DNA of 64,000 nucleotides from Pegoplata infirma (lineage: Eukaryota; Arthropoda; Insecta; Diptera; Anthomyiidae): positions 54,798,852 through 54,862,851 of the forward strand of contig OY992538.1 in the NCBI GenBank assembly GCA_963921195.1, in the 5' to 3' direction. How positions within the stretch are numbered: the stretch's first letter is position 1; each line of letters opens with the position of its first letter. The notes beneath the pieces are model-generated. The model worked only from the letters and a program-made list of their open reading frames with translations, had not been told where the DNA came from and made no database searches. The position numbers were made by a program, and so were the translations under genes. Shown in pieces: positions 1-12,800 of the stretch.

Positions 1-664
1 GAATCATACAACATTTTGAACAATTCCAAAGTGGAGTGACGGCATCAGGACGAACAGAATAAAAAATAAAAAAAATATAAAAACATATTCAAACCACATG
101 TCAATAGACGTGTTAAAGCAGCAGAGTACATAGATAGAGTATATGAAATAATAGTAAAAACCACTTGGAAAAACTATCATTGAAATCATTTTGGGCAAAA
201 ATTGAATGTGCAAAAATGAAATTGATAAAAATGTAAACTATTTTTATTTTAAAATTTAGATTTTTTTTTAAACAATACACTCACACTAACGTATAAAAAA
301 AGGACACTTGAAAAGAAAACTAGTGAAAAAAAATCACACAAAAATTCAAATTGACAATTGAACACGTTTTAGTGAAATTTTGACAACAAAAAAAAGAAAA
401 TAAAAATAAGGAATAGTGAGTGAAACATACAACAAATATAATGGAAAATATCCTTACTGCAGGTATAAAGCACTGCATCATATTGACGCTTGGCTAGAAA
501 ACTACAGAAAATTCCAAAACACACATTCATTGATCAAACTTCTTTGAAATTGTTAATATCAAGTGTTTAGTGTTTGAAAAAATAAAAAGAAAAGATTGCA
601 AAAAATAAGGTTAAAAATACCAAAAAAATACAGTTTTTTGGTTTTCTTGGTAAAAGTCAATATC
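1..664 (+). promoter_or_regulatory. ASPP upstream region / probable 5' UTR
   Basis: AT-rich sequence before the first ATG of the gene. It holds a short upstream ORF (441-497, 18 codons) and many stops. No clear TATA or initiator arrangement could be chosen among the many AT tracts. It lacks the repeat families found elsewhere in the window, consistent with genuine leader or promoter sequence, but the transcription start cannot be placed. Confidence 0.4.
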
Positions 665-871
665 ATGTTGACGTGTGTTTGTCGTCCGGTTTCGGGAAAT
701 TTACCAAAAATGCCACCATCAGTAAGACCAACTTTAAAACCACGTCCTTTACAAAATCTTAATAACAACAATAATAATATCAACAACAATAATAATGTAA
801 ACAACAATAATCTTAATAATATTTACAACAACAATCATATGGGTGTGGTAACAGCAGAACCAAAATTAAAT
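665..871 (+). CDS. ASPP: ASPP coding exon 1 (residues 1-69)
   Basis: ATG at 665, preceded by A at -3, opens a frame that ends at the donor AAT|GTAAGT (872), phase 0. It encodes a short Pro/Arg-rich start followed by runs of Asn broken by single I, V, L and Y residues, encoded by mixed AAC/AAT codons. The frame stays open upstream to a TTG at 596, but no ATG lies there. The Asn runs are low complexity and probably vary in length between individuals. Confidence 0.8.
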
Positions 872-3800
872 GTAAGTGTATCCCTTAACTTTTTGGTTTT
901 TTTAGCAAACTCCATTTTTTAATTTAATTTGAATTTTTTTAAATTAAGAAGAAAAATTATAAAAATTTATACGTCCGTGCAAATTTTAACTTTCCTAGGT
1001 AAAAAACTTATGTGGCATAAATTTTATGCCCATGAGATTAAATTAGCCAGTGATGACCGGCGATCAAAGTTTGGGATTTTTACAAATTAAAAAAAAAATA
1101 ATTAAAAAATGTGTTTTGCTATACATCAGATTTATAAATTTTGATGCGCTGAACACCAATATCCAAAAAAATCGGTCATACGGTTTTCGAGATACATTCA
1201 AAAAAAAGTGAACTAAAATCTGGGAAAATAACTCAATTTTGAGAAAAAGAGGGAATGATTTGGCTCCAAAGATTTTTTTTCTTGGTTTCAGTTCATAATT
1301 TTCCCAAAAATAAGGAAAACAAAGTTATTTAATTTAAAGCCAATTTAAACTAGAAAATGGGAAAAATTATTCTTCACATTTTAGAAATAGATTGGGTCTA
1401 CCCCCTGGACCCATGGGTTCGGACCCCATTTAACTCGAGACCCCGTTGGGTCCTTTAGGGGTCCCCATAGATTTTGAACCAAAACGTGTGTCCGTTTCGC
1501 TCTAACTTGCTTAGTTTTTGAGATACGGTAATAAGGGGCCTGATAGGGTCTTGAGAATCTTTAAAACCGGATAACAAAAAAACTATTAATCGGAGGGCTT
1601 TCGAGTATTTTGCGGAAGTGTTCTACGAGTCAAGAACTACAAAAATGCCGTTGGACCTTTTTTCGTGTTGGCAGTATTTACCGAGATATGTGCATATATA
1701 AAATCTCGGGAATTTCAAATTTTAGATCTAAAATTAGGGTCTTGGACCCCGACAGATATGCAGAGTTAGGCTATTCCATATTTTTCTTTGTAGTCTTTCT
1801 TTTGAAAATTTCATCCGTTTCGCTATATCTCGCTTAGTTTTCGAGATATCGCCCTTTTGAATTTTTAACTATATTCTGAGAAGTTATTTACTAAATTCTC
1901 AGAAGTCATTAACTAAATTCTAAGAAGTAAACTTCCTCAATTCAAAGAAGAGAAATACGATGATGTTTTTTTTAGTAAATTTTAACTAAACTTGAACTAA
2001 ATTGTTTTTTAAGAAATATATCTTAAAAATAAAGATACGATTCTTAGATTTGTGGAAAATTTCTTCGGCAGTAAGAATTTTTTTCCTAATATTAAAAAAA
2101 TCCATTTAAAGAAAACTATGAACTAATTATAAGTAAATGAACTAAAATTTTTTCCTCATAGTTAAGAAAATTTCTCATTTTTAAGTTAAATATAACTAAA
2201 TTTTAGGAAAATTCATGATAAATTTTCAAAGAAATTTCTTCCTTAATTTTAGTTATGTCTTTTTTTCAGTGTATCTCTATTTGAAAAAAAATCTAAATTT
2301 TTTCCACTTGACTCTTTAACAAAACTTGAGACAAAATTTTATTTAAAATTAATTTGAACCAAATCCGATTATTTTAACCCGTGGCGCCCTTCGATCAATG
2401 GTTTTCTACACAGAAAACAAATTTACGAATTTCCAACAGAAATTGAGTTGATGCAACAAAAAATCGGTTGGTACATTTGCATTAGTGCCTACGGTCAGTA
2501 CCGTAGTACCGGGAATACCGGTATTCCCGGTTCTCGGTATAACCGGGAAATGGAACCGGTTTCCCGGTTCTTGAATTATTCCCGGTATTCCCGGGAATAC
2601 CGGTATTCCGGGTTCCGGTTCTGACGGTATTCCCGGGACTACCGGTATGTATATTTTGTAAAATTTTGTATAATTAAAATTTATTCTTCGCTTTTACCAA
2701 AAAATAATACAAAACATGTGAAAAACACCATTTCCTATTTTTTGTATGAACTTAAAGAAAAAAAAATACTTGATTTTTAAATAATTTCACAAACATAACT
2801 AAATATTTCTCAAATACTGATTAAATGGTGTAATCTTAATATTTTATGGTATGGTATTTTTTTGTTTTTTGAGAACCGGTAACAGGATCAGAACCGGGAA
2901 TACCGGTATTCCCGGGAATATATCTAGAACCGGGAAACCGGTACCAGAACCGGGAATACCGAGAACCGGGAAATGGGGGGCACTAATTTGCATTGAAGTC
3001 GTCGTAATTGAATATCGGGTGCCACAGCTGATTTCGGTTGAGTCGTAGAAAAAACCACCATCTCTTGAAATTTTGTTGCCAATAAACTAATGGTGATATC
3101 TCGAAAACCTCTCGACCGATTTTAATTTTTTTTTGGATATTGGTGTTCAGCGCATCAAAATTAATAAATCTGATGTATCGCAAGACATATTTTTTATTTT
3201 TTTAATTTTAATTTTTTTTAAATTTTCAAATATGTATTCAAAATTTTGATCGCCGGTAATTTAATTTAATCCAATGGGATTTTGGATATTTAAGACCGAC
3301 CATATAATACCCTACACCAGAGTTTCTCAGAAAGTGGGCCCAAAGTTCAAACATGGACCAATTGGATCTATCTTTTGTTAAATCTTTAATAAGTGTAAAA
3401 ATCACTCACAAACCAAATTTGAATGAAATAGGCTTCTATTTGTTGCCAAAAAAACCGATTTAACTAAATATCGGGCGAAATTTTCATATGGGGCCTAAGT
3501 CTAAAAATGTTCCGATTATAATCGGATTAGATAAGGTTATAAAAGTACGCGTTAAACACACAAACAACATTTTAATTAAATATTTTCATAAAATTTGAGA
3601 GATTCATGTGAATATCGGGAAGGTGGTTTGTATGGGGGCTACAAGAAGAACTGGTCCGATTCCTTTAAAATTCGGAATGATGATTTGTGTGTTTCGGTGG
3701 GGGAACGTGTCGAACCTGATATCTCGGTTCCCATAGTGGAGTTGATGAACGAAATTGATAGAATATCGGAGAATATGATGAGGGATAGGTGGATATCGCT

Positions 3801-6800
3801 GACCACGTGCAGGATATCGCGGACCATGTGGCCACTGCCAAATCCTAAGAGGACAGAGAGTCTTCTTACCTTTGGCAAACGGACGGTTAGCCTATTAGTA
3901 GGAGTACTGACAGGACACTTTATAATCGGCCAAATGGCCGTTCGTATGGGAATTTCTGACAGGGACTTTTGCAGAAGTTGTGGGGAGGTGGAGGAGGAGG
4001 AGTCAGTGAGGCACTTGTTGTGTGAATGTCCGGGTCTGATGAAACGTTGTCTTAAGTATTTGGGGCAACGATTTTTTGATGACTTAGATTGCCTAAACAG
4101 TGTCCCATTGACGTCTCTAGCAGAATAACTTAGGGAATCGGGGTGGTTTGAGAGGTAGAATTTTGTATATCAGGGGAGTAGGCCTTATGGCCTCCAAATT
4201 GGCGGACGCCCATCCAACCTAACCTAAATCTAACCTTTGTGTGTTTACCTGCCAAATTTTGAAATAATATTTATTTTAATACGGTTACTAGAGTCATTTG
4301 AGCTACAATTAGAGAGGACCTTTGTATGGGGGCTAGGTCTTAATATGGACCGTTTTTTCCAATTTCAACCTTGGTCCAAGTCTTTAATTTCAAGTCAATT
4401 ATTTATAAATTGCTACCAGTATCGTGTTACCACCGTTTAAATGGACAGACAGACAGATGGACGGACGGACATCGCTAAATCGACTCCAAAAGTGATTATG
4501 AGTCGATCGGTATACTTAAAGGTGCATCTAGGACCAATATTTAGGGTAGTTACAAACATCAGCACAAACTCATTATACCCTGTACCACAGTGTGGTGTAG
4601 CGTATAAACATGTATGGGGACCACCTTAAATATTGGAGGTGGGTCATACATTTGGCTCGCATAGGGCAACCCTGGGGCATTTAGAGCGATGGGAGCAAAT
4701 TTCATAAAAATGTCATTTTGTATGGGAGCCCCCTTAAGGAGTGGATATAGGGAGTGAGTTTGTTCAGAAAAAATGTTGGGGTGTAAGAATTATGGGGGGT
4801 CGGCACCCCTCTAGAAGCGAATCCGTGGCAATTGTGGGGCAAATGGCTTCTCATCTGTGCAAAGGTGATTAATTATTTTGATGCAATAAACTTAAATATC
4901 AAAAAAAACAAGTAGAAAAATTAAATTCGACTTGGTCGAATCTAAGAATACCCTCCACAATGTTATCTGATAGTAATTTTCTAAAAAAATTCCATTACAA
5001 ATTTTTGATTAGAAATATAATATTTTGAGTAGCAATTTTTTTTAATCAATCAAATTTTTTTGAGAGTAAAATTTTTTTGACTGTCAACATTTTTTTGAGT
5101 GTGACATTTCATTAAAAAAAAAATAAATTTAAAAAAAAAACATTTTTTTTTGAGTGTAACATTTTTTTGAGTGTATATATTTTTTAGTGTACAATTTCTT
5201 TGAGTAACAAAATTACTTTGTAAAATATTTTTGTTGTTTTATACCTATAGGTAATACAAAAAAAACTATTTCACATATTTCTCTCTTTTTATTTTACCAT
5301 CCTCTTCTTTAAAAACCAAAAACAAACTAACCCATATTATTTATTTGATTTTTTCCAAAAATACTTACTATACACCGTTACATACAGTTACACTAACAAT
5401 AACAAAACAATAACAAATATTTACTTGTCTAACAACTAAACTGCACCCCACGACAAGAAAACAAACAACAACAAGTTTTACAAAACTGGTATTTCACCAT
5501 GCTTTTAAAACTTGTTTAACGAGTTTTCAACAGTTTAAGGTGAAACAAATCTGAAATTCAGTGCATTGCTTCTAACTTTTGAACCACTGAACCGATTTTG
5601 CTGAAATTCAAAACCAAACAGCCTCGGGGAACGACAAATATATATGATAAGCTTCAGTCCCCTCAGAATTGTCTTTCGAAAGTTATAGTGGTTTTAATCT
5701 TGTAAATTCGAAAAATACCCTTCCCGAAATTTACTATTTTGCTCATAACTTTTGAACCACTGGACCGATTTCGCTGGATTGCAATACCAACCTGACCCGG
5801 TAAATGAAGAACATATATGTCAAACTTCAGGAGCCTCCGTAAAGTCTTTCAAAAGTTAGCGTGTTTTCAACGGACAGACAGACAGACGGACGGACGGACG
5901 GACGGACATCGCTAGATCGACTTAAAATCGATCAAGGATCATGAATATATATACTTTATGGGGTCCTAGACCAATATTTCGATGTGTTACAAACGGAATG
6001 ACAAACTTATATATACCCTCTATCACTAGAGTGGAGGGTATAAAAATGAAAAATTGTTCAAACGGTTTTTGAGATATTGCTAATTGAAATTTGTAAAAAT
6101 TGGCTAGTTTTTTTCCTACGTTCAAGTAGTTTTCAAATAAAATCTCAAAATTTCTTTGACCCTTTCATAGAGCTTAAAACGGACTATAAATTAAACAAAA
6201 TTTGAGTCAAACCTAATCTTTTTAGCTCGTAGCGCCCTTCTATCAAAGTTTTGGATTTTTGGTAAATTTCTACTGAAAATTTGGATTTTTGAAAAACTAA
6301 AAAATAAAAATATCTCGCGATACAATACTTTTATTAGTTCTGTTCGAGCTTCGCTATTTGAAATTTGCCAACAATCTTTAAAATTGGCGATTTTTTCTAC
6401 GTTAAAAGATTTATTTAAAAAATCTTAAAATTTTTTTCTCGACCCTTTTCGTAGGCTCGAGATAAACTTACATTTAATTTGAGCTTAATCCGATCATTTT
6501 AACCCATGACACCCTTGATTCATGTTTAGAGTTTTTAGTAAAAACTTTCAAAAAAAAAAACAAAACTTTGATCGAAAGGCGCCTTGCGTTATACGGCGTT
6601 CACACTTGCTGTTTTTAAGTGTTTAAAAGTGAGATGTTTAAAAAAGTCTTTGTTCTGTATCCATTACGTTTTTATTCTGTTACTGGTGTTTTGTTTAACA
6701 ACTTGTTTAAAGTCGCTAGTGTGAACTTCATATTAAATTGGTCTGATTTGGCTTAAATTAAGCTGAAATAAAAATTTGTCTCGATCACCATGAAATAGTC

Positions 6801-9800
6801 AAAAGAAAAAAAATTAGAGATTTTTTTAAAAAAAATTCTTAAACGTAGAAAAAAACCAGCATTTTTGGAAAACTTTTTAACAAATTTTAATTGGCGATAT
6901 CTCGAAAACTACGTGACCAAGTTTAAAATTTTTTTGATATTTTCAAGACATATTTTTTTTTCAAAAATTCAATATTCGAGCAGGTTTATTCTAGCTCGAG
7001 GTCATTATTTCGTTTACTAATTAAAACTATGATATTCTCATGGAATAATTTTTTGGAAAATTATTTTTCTGTTTTAGAGTTAAAACACCTCAATTCAACC
7101 GAAAAAAGTAGCATTTTTGACCTTACCCCTTTCGAATTTGATGAAACTTGGAATATAGTTGGGCCCTTAGAAAAAAATCATAGTGCCAAAATTTTGGACT
7201 TTTGGTAGTTTTTCTTCCCGAGATATGGGGTCTTGAAAATTGGCAAAATCGTATATATTTGACAAAAGTTTTCTGAGATAAATAAAGATAACTCGAAAAG
7301 TAATAACAATACAGGTCTCAGTCAGGCTGCAAATAATAGGTAATGAGACAGCCTTTAAAATGGCATTCCCCAAGATTTTTTTTGAAAAAGGTCAAAGGTC
7401 ATTGGTCATTTTTGGAGAGCTATATCTCAAAAAACGATATTTTTAAAATTTTGGAAAAAAAATATATGTTATTAAGGGTCACCTGTACTACTTAAGTTTA
7501 AATTTTCAGGATGGAACTTTTAATATTAATAGAAACATAGTGACAGGAAAGAAAAAGCGGTGTATTTTCCCTTAGAAAAAAATTTTTTTTTCGTCTCTGA
7601 GATTCAGGTGCCTTTCTGAATGTTTTTGATGTGCTGTGTCCATATATGACCTTTGAACTGGCCTATCGCTATTAGTTTTCGAGATATCTGCACATAAATG
7701 TGTGAAAATTGCTAAAATACTATTGATGTGTTTTTTGAACATTTAGGTGCATAAAATATCTTGAAAAGTAATAGCGATAGGCCAGTTTAAAGGTCATATT
7801 TGGACTCAGCACGTCAAAAACATTCAGAAAAATGAATTTTGGTACCAGAATTTCAAAGACAAAAAAAAAAAAATTTTCTAAGGGAAATTACACCGCTTTT
7901 TCATTCCTGATAAAATGTTTCTATTAATATAAAAAGTTCCAATAAAGTCTCCATCCTGAAAATTTAAACTTGAGTAGTATAGGTGATTCTTAACAACATA
8001 TATTTTTTCCAAAATTTTAAAAATATTGTTTTTTGAGATAGCCTGAAAAATTGTCAAAATCTCTTTTTTGTTAAAGTAAACCCCACTACTTTATTTTATT
8101 AAACTTGGAGGGGGTGCGATCAACTCTTCGGTTGAATTGAGGTGTTTTAGCTCTTTAAATTTATTTATGTTGGTAATTTTTGCAATACTTAGTCCACACG
8201 TGTTTCGGAACCATGTTTCCCTATTAATTTTGGAAATGTTTTACATCATTGACCTTTTTATTTTCTATATTCCCCCCTTCCCCCTCCTTTTCCTAAGATT
8301 ATAAATTTAAAGTTTTTCCTTTCAATTTGGTTAACTTTAAAAGGACACCTTAAGTTTTTCTTAAACTTAAAGATTTATTATCCTAGAATTTGTTATTGTT
8401 TATTTCCCCATTTTTTTTTGTGTTGTTGTCCTTTTTTGCTGTGTGTGTCCTTTAAAATCTTTAATCATTTTTTAACTAGATTTTGATTTATATTGTTTCA
8501 TAATTTTCTTTATATATTTTTTTTCCTTACACAACATATTCTTCATTATTTTCATATTTTTCATAATCTTTTTTTTTTCTCCTTTATTTTACAGGTGCCT
8601 GGCAGGCTGACGTCAGCCGAATTAAGGGCGATGGCACTACGTCAACAACAACAAATTGATTCTCAACATCAACTGTTGGCCACCAAAGAGCAACGTTTAC
8701 GCTTTTTGAAACAACAAGAAGTACGAAATGCTGTGGCCAATGCCGAGGGTGAACGTTTGCGGCGTTTACGTGAGCGTGTCGAGGCTCAAGAATCGAAATT
8801 AAGACGTTTACGTTCGTTAAGGGGACAAGTTGATTTACAAAAGACCTATAATGTTACATTAAGTAAGTAGATTTTAATTTTTTTTTTATTTATTGCACAA
8901 AAACTGAAACTTCAAATAATTACTTTTTTGCTGATACGAGAAGTTTGGTATTGCATTTGAGCGATATCGGTTCAGCGATTCAAAAGTTATGAACGTAAAT
9001 GTAAGGACACCTCGAACATTTTTGGTACATTCTATATAACCTAAAAATACAAAATGCTTTAATTCGGCTGCTGGTTGACATATGTGAATAGAATTGGATA
9101 CCGAATGGTATTAAAACAAATACAAATATATTTTTTCCCCCTAACATTTTTTTCGGAGTTTTTTTTTTGCGAAAAAAATTTTTCGCGTTAATTTTAAAAA
9201 AAAAAATTTCTGCAATTTTTTTTCCGCGTAAATTTTTTAAAATTTTTTTTTTTTTAAATTTTTTCTCCGCGTAAACTTTTGTAAAAAATTTTTCAACAAT
9301 TTTTTTTTAATATTATTTCCTATAAACAATTTTATTACCAAAAACATTTTTTTCACCAAAAATTTGTATACCCTCCACTCTAGTGATAGAGGGTATACAT
9401 ATATAAGTTTGTCATTCCGTTTGTAACACCTCGAAATATTGGTCTAGGACCCCATAAAGTATGTATATTAGAGTGTCCCTTATTTTGGATATGTTTGAAA
9501 TGTTAAGACGGTACCCGCAAATTTTTTTTCATTTGACTTAAAAATAACTCAGAAAAAATTTTACGCCCCTAGGACTACGCCTTCCCTACGCGACGAGGCC
9601 TTAAAAATCATTTTGCAATACAAACCAAAAAATGTTTTTTTTTTATTTTAAATTTTTCTGTTATTAATTATTATATAACTTGGTTTTCTTATTCACGACA
9701 AAAAATTTGATTTTGGTGGGAGCTCTAAAAAGTTTTTCGCAAATTTTAGAGCCGTTGGGGTCCTACGGTAAAAAATTTTTAAAAAATATTTTTTTTTTAG

Positions 9801-12800
9801 TTTTGACAAGCAACGGTTTTAGTTGTTATGTTGTTTTTAATGATATATATTCTAAAAAAAATATTATTCATATCCGTGGCATCTTTATCTTTTTCGAAAA
9901 AAACAATTTTGAGCCGCAGGGATCCTACGGTAAAAAATTTTTAAAAAATATTTTTTTTTTTAGTTTTGACAAGCAACGATTTTAGTTGTTATGTTGTTTT
10001 TAATGATATATATTCTAAAAAAAATATTATTCATATCTGTGACATCTTTATCGTGTATCGAAAAAAATCAACAATGCATTTTTTACCCTTTTTTAGAGCA
10101 CGATAAAGATGTCACAGATACAAAAATATTTTTTTATCAATATATATCATTTAAAGCAACATAGCAACTAAAACCGTTGCTTGTCAAAACTAAAAAAAAA
10201 TATTTTTTTTTTTAATTTTTTACCGTAGGACCCCAGCGGCTCAAATTTTTTTTTTCGAAAATTTTTTTAGAGCTGAAAGCCTTATCCCACCAAAATCAAA
10301 TTTTTTGTCGTAAATAAGCTAACCAAGTAATAAAATAATTAATAACAAAAAAATTAAAATTCAAAAAAATTTTTTTTTGGATTGTATGGAAAAATGATTT
10401 TTTAAGCCCAGCTCTTTAAGGCCCCGTCGCGTAGGGAAGGCGTGGTCGTAGGGCCGTAAAATTTTTCCTCAGTTTTTTTAAGTCAAAAGGAAAAAAATAA
10501 ACGGGTACCGTCTCAAGATTTCCAACATTTCCAAAATAAGGGACACTCTAATATATATATATTCATGATCCTCGATCGATTTTAAGACGATCTAGCGATG
10601 TCCGTCCGTCCGTCTGTCTTTCTGTCTGTTGAAAGACTTTACAGAGGCTCCTGAAGCTTGGCATATATGTTGGGCGTTTACCTGGTCAGGTTGGTATTGC
10701 AATCCAGCGAAATCGGTCCAGTGGTTCAAAAGTTATGAGCAAAAGACTGAATTTCGGCAAGGGTTTTTAGTGAATTTATGAGATAAAAAACACGCTAACA
10801 CAACAATTTTAAGGATGCTGAAATTTGACATATATAATTTTCGTTCCACTGGCCTAGTTCGTACTGAATTTCCGGTCCAGTGGTTCAAAAGTTATTAGCA
10901 AAACCGTGAGTTTCAGATTAGTTTCACCTTAAATTCACGTGTTGAAAACCCGTTACACATCCCAGGCAGAAACTGCCAACCGTTCCAAAGAAAAGGTCTC
11001 GGCAAAGCACTTTATTTTTTGTGTAGAAGGTAGTATGAATTCGTAAAAGTGCTTTCCAAGCACTTTGCCAATGTTTTTCTATTTAAATCCGTTCAAAGTA
11101 TAAATTTTTTATTAAAATTTATTAATTTTCATAACAATTGGAATATTTTTGTTATTTCCCTGCAGGTTAAGTGGCCGGTCCTTGATAGTTCTCATGATAT
11201 GTCACTTATACACAATGACCTACATAGAGTCTCTGGACCTACATTAGCATGTCCCGAAATCAGTAAATTTTGGAATTTCTTTAGGGCATACCCCTAGAAC
11301 GTTGCTTATTAAAGAGCTGATTACGGGAAAAATTATAAAAAAAATTTTGGAGGTCATATTCAGGGCGCAACCAGCGCTTAAAGTTTGCATCCGTAGTGCA
11401 TTTGGTCAAAAAAAAAATATTTATTTTTATTTTTAAAATTGGTGCCAAAAGTTTCGTTAGGTAGAGTACATTCTGGAAAAAATATTTGTAAAGTTTTCAT
11501 GGAGCAATTTTGGTCCAGCGCAACGTTTTGAAACTTCGAAGATGCATAATTTATTACATATTTTTTTAAGTTTTCGTAAAAAAACAGCTTTTTATACAAA
11601 GGCTTGAACATAAACTTCGTTTTATACAAAATCTTAAAAGAACTCTTACAAACTCCAGTTTTTACAAAAACTTCAAAAACTACATAATAAATTACACCTT
11701 TTCAAAATTTCAAAACGTTGTGCTGGACCAAAATTGCTCCATGAAAACTTTACAAATATTTTTTTCAGAATGTACTCTACCTAACGAAACTTTTGGCACC
11801 AATTTTAAAAATAAAAAAAATATTTTTTTTTGACCAAATGCACTACGGATGCAAACTTTAAGCGCTGGTTGCGCCCTGAAGATGACCTCCAAAATTTTTT
11901 TAATTATTTTTCCCGTAATCAGCTCTTTACTAAGCATCATTCTAGGGGTATGCCCAAAAATTTTTCATTTTCGGGACACGCTAACCTACATATTACAAAC
12001 ATGACACCTTTTATATAAAAACACCTGTTTCTTTCGTGAGGAAGTGTCTTAACTCAGGATACATACCCGTTTCGGTTCAATACTACACTTTTTTTCGGGA
12101 CTTTTCCAAATTTTTTCCTAAAAGCATTTTTAATAAATTTTTTATTCCAAAACGCAAAGAAAACTGCAAACAAATTTTTTCCTGGACTTACAAAATTGTT
12201 CAAAGTTTGTTTAAAATTTTTTATCCTAATAAATGAGTCAATAAATTTTTTATCCTAATTTAATAAATTTCTTTATTCAAATAAACACCAAAAAAATTGT
12301 GTCTTATGGACTTATGTATACAATTTAGATACGTCCCATATTTTTGTTCTAAAAGTGCTATAATAGTACCATATTTTTTGCTTTTAAAGCGCTTTCAAAG
12401 CGCTTTAAAATAGCAACGGCATACCGTTTACCGTGGTTATCATTTTGGACGCTGGGAGAGTACTAAACTGTGATGCTTTCCCAGCACACAAGCGACCATA
12501 AAAGGTACTTTGCCAGCGCTCTCCCGTTCGTATTTTTCTGCCTGGGATGTTTTAAAAGCATTGTAAGTCACAAAAATATTTTACAACGTATTTTTGTCAT
12601 TAAAAAATATTTTTACACTAAAAAAAAAATATACTCAAAAAAAGTTTTACACACAAAAATTTACACTCAAAAAAAAATTTACACTTAAAAAATAAATTTA
12701 GAAAAATATTTTTTTCTTTCAAAAATTACACAAAATAAAACATTTCTAATCAAAAATGTTATTTTTTTCACGTTAGAAAATTTACTATCACTTAAAAAAT

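Larger units (their letters stand above)
1000..3285. repeat. Foldback repeat, interrupted by two transposons
   Basis: Left arm (about 1000-1195) and right arm (about 3050-3285) are inverted copies: CCGGCGATCAAA at 1058-1069 pairs with TTTTGATCGCCGG at 3244-3256, and GATGCGCTGAACACC near 1143 pairs with GGTGTTCAGCGCATC near 3142. The TA element 1195-2271 and the hAT-like element 2483-2985 sit between. Related arm sequence (gatatctcgaaaac, ttggatattggtgtt) recurs near 4860, 6060-6330, 6890 and 18240. Confidence 0.45.
3292..4607 (+). repeat. mini-me-like repeat, subfamily with CCCTGTACCACAG end
   Basis: Starts near TAAGACCGACCATATAATACC and ends CCCTGTACCACAGTGTGGTG. It contains the typical order: GACA/GACG tract (4445-4471), atcgctaaatcgactc, then GGACCAATATTTAGGG. 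Related copies are at 18412-19201 (reverse) and 33016-33522. This copy is split by the retrotransposon insertion 3695-4235. The name mini-me is assigned from memory of Dipteran repeats with TA and GTCY microsatellite regions. Confidence 0.65.

Noticed and set aside
596..664. Start of ASPP at 596
   Set aside because: Position 596 is TTG, not ATG; the first in-frame ATG is 665.
559..807. Minus-strand frame rich in Leu opposite exon 1
   Set aside because: Mirror image of the Asn (AAC/AAT) codon repeats of exon 1.
3595..3694. N-terminal part of the frame that runs into the retrotransposon fragment
   Set aside because: It lies in the flanking mini-me-like repeat, before the target duplication; the fusion is accidental.
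10957..12550. piggyBac-like element
   Set aside because: The CCC-type end suggested it, but no TTAA duplication is present on either side.
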